Assembly (NCBI RefSeq): GCF_026168105.1 | Contig: NZ_LBMW01000024.1 | Location: forward strand, 1 to 64,000 | DNA: 64,000 bases | Source: Streptomyces hygroscopicus | GTDB lineage: Bacteria > Actinomycetota > Actinomycetes > Streptomycetales > Streptomycetaceae | Direction of reading: 5' to 3' | Part shown: positions 60,832 to 64,000 of the stretch, piece after piece | Layout of the letters: every line of letters starts with the position of its first letter | Numbering within the stretch: position 1 is the stretch's first letter | Notes under the pieces: model-generated | What the model was told of the DNA's origin: nothing | The model's input: only the letters and a program-made list of their open reading frames with translations | Database searches by the model: none | Position numbers and translations under genes: made by a program

Positions 60832-62214
60832 GTGTCCGCCCACCCCGTTGACGAGAAGATCCCCGCCCTCAAGATGGCGACCAGCGGTCTGCAGCATGTG
60901 GCCGCCATGTACGCGGGAGTCGTCGCCCCGCCCCTGATCGTCGGGGCGGCCGTCGGCCTCTCCGGCGCCGAACTGACCTTCCTCACCGGCGCCTGCCTGT
61001 TCACCGCGGGCCTCGCCACCCTCCTCCAGACCCTCGGGATATGGAAGATCGGCGCCCGGCTGCCCTTCGTCAACGGCGTCACCTTCGCCGGGGTGGCCCC
61101 CATGACCGCGATCGTCGCGTCCGTCAAGGACAAGTCCGACGCCCTGCCGGTCATCTTCGGCGCGGTGATGGTTGCCGGTCTCCTGGGCTTCCTGGCCGCG
61201 CCCGTCTTCTGCAAGGCCGTCCGCTTCTTCCCGCCGGTCGTCACCGGCAGCGTCATCACGCTCATCGGGGTCTCGCTGCTGCCCGTCGCCTTCGGCTGGG
61301 CCCAGGGCCCCGACCCGGCGGCCCACGACTACGGTTCGGCGACGAACCTGGGCCTGGCGGCCGCGACCCTGGTGATCGTCCTGCTGCTCCGCCGGTTCAC
61401 CCGCGGTTTCGTCAAGCAGATCGCCGTGCTGGTGGGCCTGGTCGTCGGCACCGTCGTCGCAATCCCCTTCGGCGTCACGGACTTCGGACCGGTCGCGCAG
61501 GCGGACGTCATCGGCTTCCCCACCCCGTTCCACTTCGGTGCCCCGCAGTTCCACCTAGCCGCGATCCTCTCCCTGTGCGTGGTGATGGTGGTCTCGATGA
61601 CCGAGTCGACCGCGGACATGCTGGCGCTGGGCGAGATCGTGGAGCGCCCTGCGGACGAGCGGACCATCGCCGCCGGTCTGCGCGCCGACACCCTCGGCTC
61701 GGCCCTCAGCCCCCTCTTCAACGGCTTCATGTGCAGCGCCTTCGCGCAGAACATCGGCCTCGTCGCCATGACCCGGATCCGCAGCCGCTATGTGGTCGCC
61801 ACCGGCGGCGGCTTCCTGGTCCTGATGGGCCTGTGCCCGATGGCCGCCTCGCTCATCGCCGTCGTACCGCGCCCGGTTCTCGGCGGAGCGGGCGTCGTCC
61901 TGTTCGGTTCGGTGGCCGCGAGCGGCATCCAGACCCTCGTCCGGGCGGGCCTCGAGAAGGACAACAACGTACTGATCGTGGCCGTCTCCCTGGCCGTCGG
62001 CATCATCCCGATCACCGCGCCGCACTTCTACCACGCGTTCCCCCAGACGGCGCGGATCGTGCTGGACTCCGGCATCTCGACCGGCTGTGTCACGGCGGTT
62101 CTGCTGAACCTGGTCTTCAACCACCTCGGCAAGGGACGGGACGGGCAGGACGTGACCCGTCCGATGGAGGCGGGCGAGGAGATCGCGGGGGCGCGGACGG
62201 CTCCCGCGCACTGA
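60832..62214 (+). CDS. NCS2 xanthine/urate permease
   Basis: 460 residues from GTG 60832 (GGAGGAG upstream). Twelve or more membrane helices are present, with GLQHVAAMYAGVVAPPLIVG at the start and the NCS2 signature VVSMTESTADMLALGEIV. FSQNIG-type FAQNIGLVAMTRIRSRYVVATGGGFL follows. It imports urate or xanthine for the pathway before it. Confidence 0.92.
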   Translation: MSAHPVDEKIPALKMATSGLQHVAAMYAGVVAPPLIVGAAVGLSGAELTFLTGACLFTAGLATLLQTLGIWKIGARLPFVNGVTFAGVAPMTAIVASVKDKSDALPVIFGAVMVAGLLGFLAAPVFCKAVRFFPPVVTGSVITLIGVSLLPVAFGWAQGPDPAAHDYGSATNLGLAAATLVIVLLLRRFTRGFVKQIAVLVGLVVGTVVAIPFGVTDFGPVAQADVIGFPTPFHFGAPQFHLAAILSLCVVMVVSMTESTADMLALGEIVERPADERTIAAGLRADTLGSALSPLFNGFMCSAFAQNIGLVAMTRIRSRYVVATGGGFLVLMGLCPMAASLIAVVPRPVLGGAGVVLFGSVAASGIQTLVRAGLEKDNNVLIVAVSLAVGIIPITAPHFYHAFPQTARIVLDSGISTGCVTAVLLNLVFNHLGKGRDGQDVTRPMEAGEEIAGARTAPAH

Positions 62215-62273
62215 GCCGGGGACGGGTACGGCCGTCGCCGTACCCTCCTGACCCATGGTGCACCCTGTGTGCC

Positions 62274-62891
62274 ATGAACGAGTCCAGCCGCGTCGAGGCC
62301 TTCAGCGACGGTGTGTTCGCCATCGCCATCACCCTGCTCATCCTGGAGATCAAGGTTCCCAAGGTCGGTGAACACGGCGGCCTGTGGCACGCATTGGGCG
62401 CGCAGTGGCCGTCGTACGCCGCCTATGTGGTGAGCTTCCTGGTCATCGGCATCATGTGGGTCAACCACCATCAGCTGTTCAGCTATGTCGCCCGCGTCGA
62501 CCGCACGCTGATGTTCCTGAACCTGCTGGTGCTGATGGTGGTGGCCGCGGTGCCCTGGCCGACGGCGATGCTCGCGGAGTATCTGCGCGAGGGCGAGGCC
62601 TCCCATGTGGCCGCGGCCGTCTACAGCATGGTCATGGTCGTGATGGCGTTCACCTTCCAGGCCCTTTGGTGGCACCTCACCCGCACGGGCCACCTCTTCG
62701 ACTCCCGCGTCGACGCCCCGGCGGCCCGCGCGACACGTGTGCGGTTCGCACTGGGTTCCCTGGCGTATCCGCTCACCGTGGGTCTGTCCTTCGTCTCGGC
62801 GCCCCTCACCTTGGCGGCCCACGGTCTGATCGCCCTCTATTACGGTTTCAACCAGGTGCCGGTGCCTACGCGGAACGAGGCCACGTCATGA
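62274..62891 (+). CDS. TMEM175-family potassium channel-like protein
   Basis: 205 residues. It begins RVEAFSDGVFAIAITLLILEIKVP, the TMEM175 FSD signature, then has about five further membrane helices (WPSYAAYVVSFLVIGIMWVNHHQLF, LMFLNLLVLMVVAAVPWP). Bacterial TMEM175 proteins are small potassium-leak channels. No link to the urate genes is seen. Confidence 0.88.
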   Translation: MNESSRVEAFSDGVFAIAITLLILEIKVPKVGEHGGLWHALGAQWPSYAAYVVSFLVIGIMWVNHHQLFSYVARVDRTLMFLNLLVLMVVAAVPWPTAMLAEYLREGEASHVAAAVYSMVMVVMAFTFQALWWHLTRTGHLFDSRVDAPAARATRVRFALGSLAYPLTVGLSFVSAPLTLAAHGLIALYYGFNQVPVPTRNEATS

Positions 62892-62921
62892 AGCGGGCAG
62901 GGTCCAGGCCCGCTCGAGTGC

Positions 62922-63344
62922 TCACAGCCCGAACAGCTCCGGAGCCTCCCCCAGCGCCCGGAAGCGCTCCTGTGGGTCGGCCACCAGCCGGCGCCCCTTC
63001 AGGTCCATCAGCCCGCCGACCGACGCCACTTCGGCGGAGACCGTGCCGTCCGCCCTGCGGATCGTCTGCGTGACCCGGAACGTCTTGCCCTCGCCCCACT
63101 CGAAGGCGCACGACACCTCGACCTCGTCGCCCGCGCGCAGTTCCCGCGCATAGCGGATGGTCGTCTCCAGGACCACCGGCCCGACTCCCTGGGCGAGCAG
63201 CGCGGACTGGCTCACCCCGGCGGCCTGCAGGAGGGACCAGCGGGCGTGCTCCGCGTACTGCAGATAGACACTCTGATTGAGATGCCCCAGGGCATCCGTC
63301 TCGTACCCGCGGACGGTGACCCGGACGGAAAACGGCTCGGCCAT
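62922..63344 (-). CDS. Hot-dog acyl-CoA thioesterase
   Basis: 140 residues from ATG 63344 (GGAGGAAG upstream). VRGYETDALGHLNQSVYLQYAEHARW is the 4-hydroxybenzoyl-CoA thioesterase motif with the catalytic Asp. It hydrolyses an acyl-CoA of unknown kind. Upstream are three evenly spaced palindromes. Confidence 0.88.
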   Translation of the reverse strand: MAEPFSVRVTVRGYETDALGHLNQSVYLQYAEHARWSLLQAAGVSQSALLAQGVGPVVLETTIRYARELRAGDEVEVSCAFEWGEGKTFRVTQTIRRADGTVSAEVASVGGLMDLKGRRLVADPQERFRALGEAPELFGL

Positions 63345-63371
63345 GTTCTTCCTCCCCGTGACGGCATCGGA

Positions 63372-63417
63372 CGCACGAACGTGCGACCGTACGGACGTGC
63401 AGGTGTACGAATGTACG
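63372..63417. promoter_or_regulatory. Three tandem palindromic repeats before the thioesterase
   Basis: CGCACGAACGTGCG (63372), CGTACGGACGTGCA (63388) and TGTACGAATGTACG (63404) have a period of exactly 16 bases and the consensus YGYACGRAYGTRCR. They lie 28-73 bases before the start and look like a repressor array. Confidence 0.8.
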
Positions 63418-63492
63418 CCAGTGGCCTGTGTGCCTGATGGTTCTGGTGGTGCCAACTTGTTTCGTACAACGGACAGTTCAGCCGTCGGCGGC

Positions 63493-64000
63493 TCATGTCC
63501 TTCGCGGTGACGCCAGCACGTACCGTGCCCGCGTCCGGGGCTGGGTGTGCTCGCTCACCTGCCAGCCCGCGCGCTCCAGCGTGGCCGCGCAGGCGCGCAG
63601 TGCCGCGTGGTCCGGCTCGTGCACGGCGACCGCCTCGGGCTGCGGGGTCGCACGCACCCGGTAGCCGTCCCCCTCCCCGGTCGCCGGCCGGTGCCCCGCC
63701 GCTTCAAGGGCGAGCGCGGCGGCCCGCACCAGATGCGTACGCTCCCAGCCGCACGGACGGTCGGTGGCACCGCCCGGATTGGTCATCCGGCGCAGCTCCA
63801 GCAGCCCCTGCCAGGCGCTGTGCACCTCTCGGAGCCGTGTGGGGGACACGTCGGTGGGCTCCTCGCCGCCGACTCGTGCGGAGAACACTCCCGAGTCCTC
63901 CGGAGCGGGGGCGGCGACCGCTTCCTCGGCGATGGCCGCCCCCGCCTCCTCGGCCTCCTCGGCGGAAGACTCCCGTATGCGGTGCCCGGCCGGAGTCAGG
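63493..64000 (-). CDS. Partial gene, unknown function (5' end outside)
   Basis: The frame is open to the window edge; a GTG at 63888 is internal. Visible parts are LTPAGHRIRESS, a Glu/Ala-rich linker, and a C-terminal part WERTHLVRAAALALEAAGHRPATGEGDGYRVRATPQPEAVAVHEPDHAALRACAATLERAGWQVSEHTQPRTRARYVLASP. TPAGHRIRES resembles the end of a winged-helix domain, but the family is not clear. Confidence 0.6.
   Translation of the reverse strand, partial: LTPAGHRIRESSAEEAEEAGAAIAEEAVAAPAPEDSGVFSARVGGEEPTDVSPTRLREVHSAWQGLLELRRMTNPGGATDRPCGWERTHLVRAAALALEAAGHRPATGEGDGYRVRATPQPEAVAVHEPDHAALRACAATLERAGWQVSEHTQPRTRARYVLASPRRT

Overview
The window is actinobacterial DNA and almost certainly from Streptomyces. 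The G+C content is very high, GTG starts and 4-base ATGA/GTGA stop-start overlaps are common, TTA codons are rare enough to stand out, and the gene set is typical (LAL and LuxR regulators, a complete mce operon, gcl-hyi-glxR, uricase genes, a biosynthetic gene cluster). No rRNA, tRNA, IS element or CRISPR array was recognised.

Layout. (1) 1-9131: the end of a probable LysR regulator, a tautomerase, a decayed trypsin-like protease fragment, a large LAL regulator, and a GAF-LuxR regulator divergent from two coupled acyl-CoA synthetases. (2) 9236-16371: glyoxylate use (gcl, then hyi-glxR on the other strand) plus a catalase. (3) 16388-27571: a complete ten-gene mce lipid-transport operon headed by its ATPase, read leftward. 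(4) 27619-31369: a membrane-tailed sigma factor, a lytic transglycosylase and a flavin amine oxidase. (5) About 31700-56113: a biosynthetic cluster. (6) 56384-62214: urate and purine catabolism (uraD, uraH, uricase, 8-oxoguanine deaminase, permease). (7) 62274-64000: a TMEM175-type channel, a thioesterase and a partial gene.

The standout is region 5. It holds a 42-residue precursor peptide, too short for a normal ORF cutoff, with nine consecutive Cys/Thr/Ser residues. It also holds an azole-forming RiPP machinery (RRE/E1-like partner, SagB dehydrogenase, fused E1-YcaO cyclodehydratase ending in a PxPxP-type tail, and two M16 peptidases). Between these lies a near-complete private type II fatty acid synthase: malonyltransferase, ACP, KS, ketoreductase, MaoC dehydratase and a YX6K enoyl reductase. 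A thioester reductase, a class III aminotransferase, a cyclase-like protein and an acyl-CoA dehydrogenase follow it. The precursor, the FAS operon and the azole operon carry the same CTACGG-type promoter motif, so they probably form one cluster. I predict a polyazole peptide combined with an amine-bearing fatty chain, exported by an MMPL transporter. That transporter shares an operator with a TetR gene 24 kb away at the other edge of the cluster.

Two further regulons can be read from the DNA. A TTCCGC-N3-ACGGAA box sits just downstream of both the gcl and hyi-glxR promoters. A TCAACA-N3-TGTTGA dyad overlaps the -35 of both the catalase and the uraD-uraH-uricase promoters, pairing the H2O2-producing uricase with an H2O2-removing enzyme. 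A third promoter type is shared by the mce operon and the lytic transglycosylase, which flank the sigma-factor gene.
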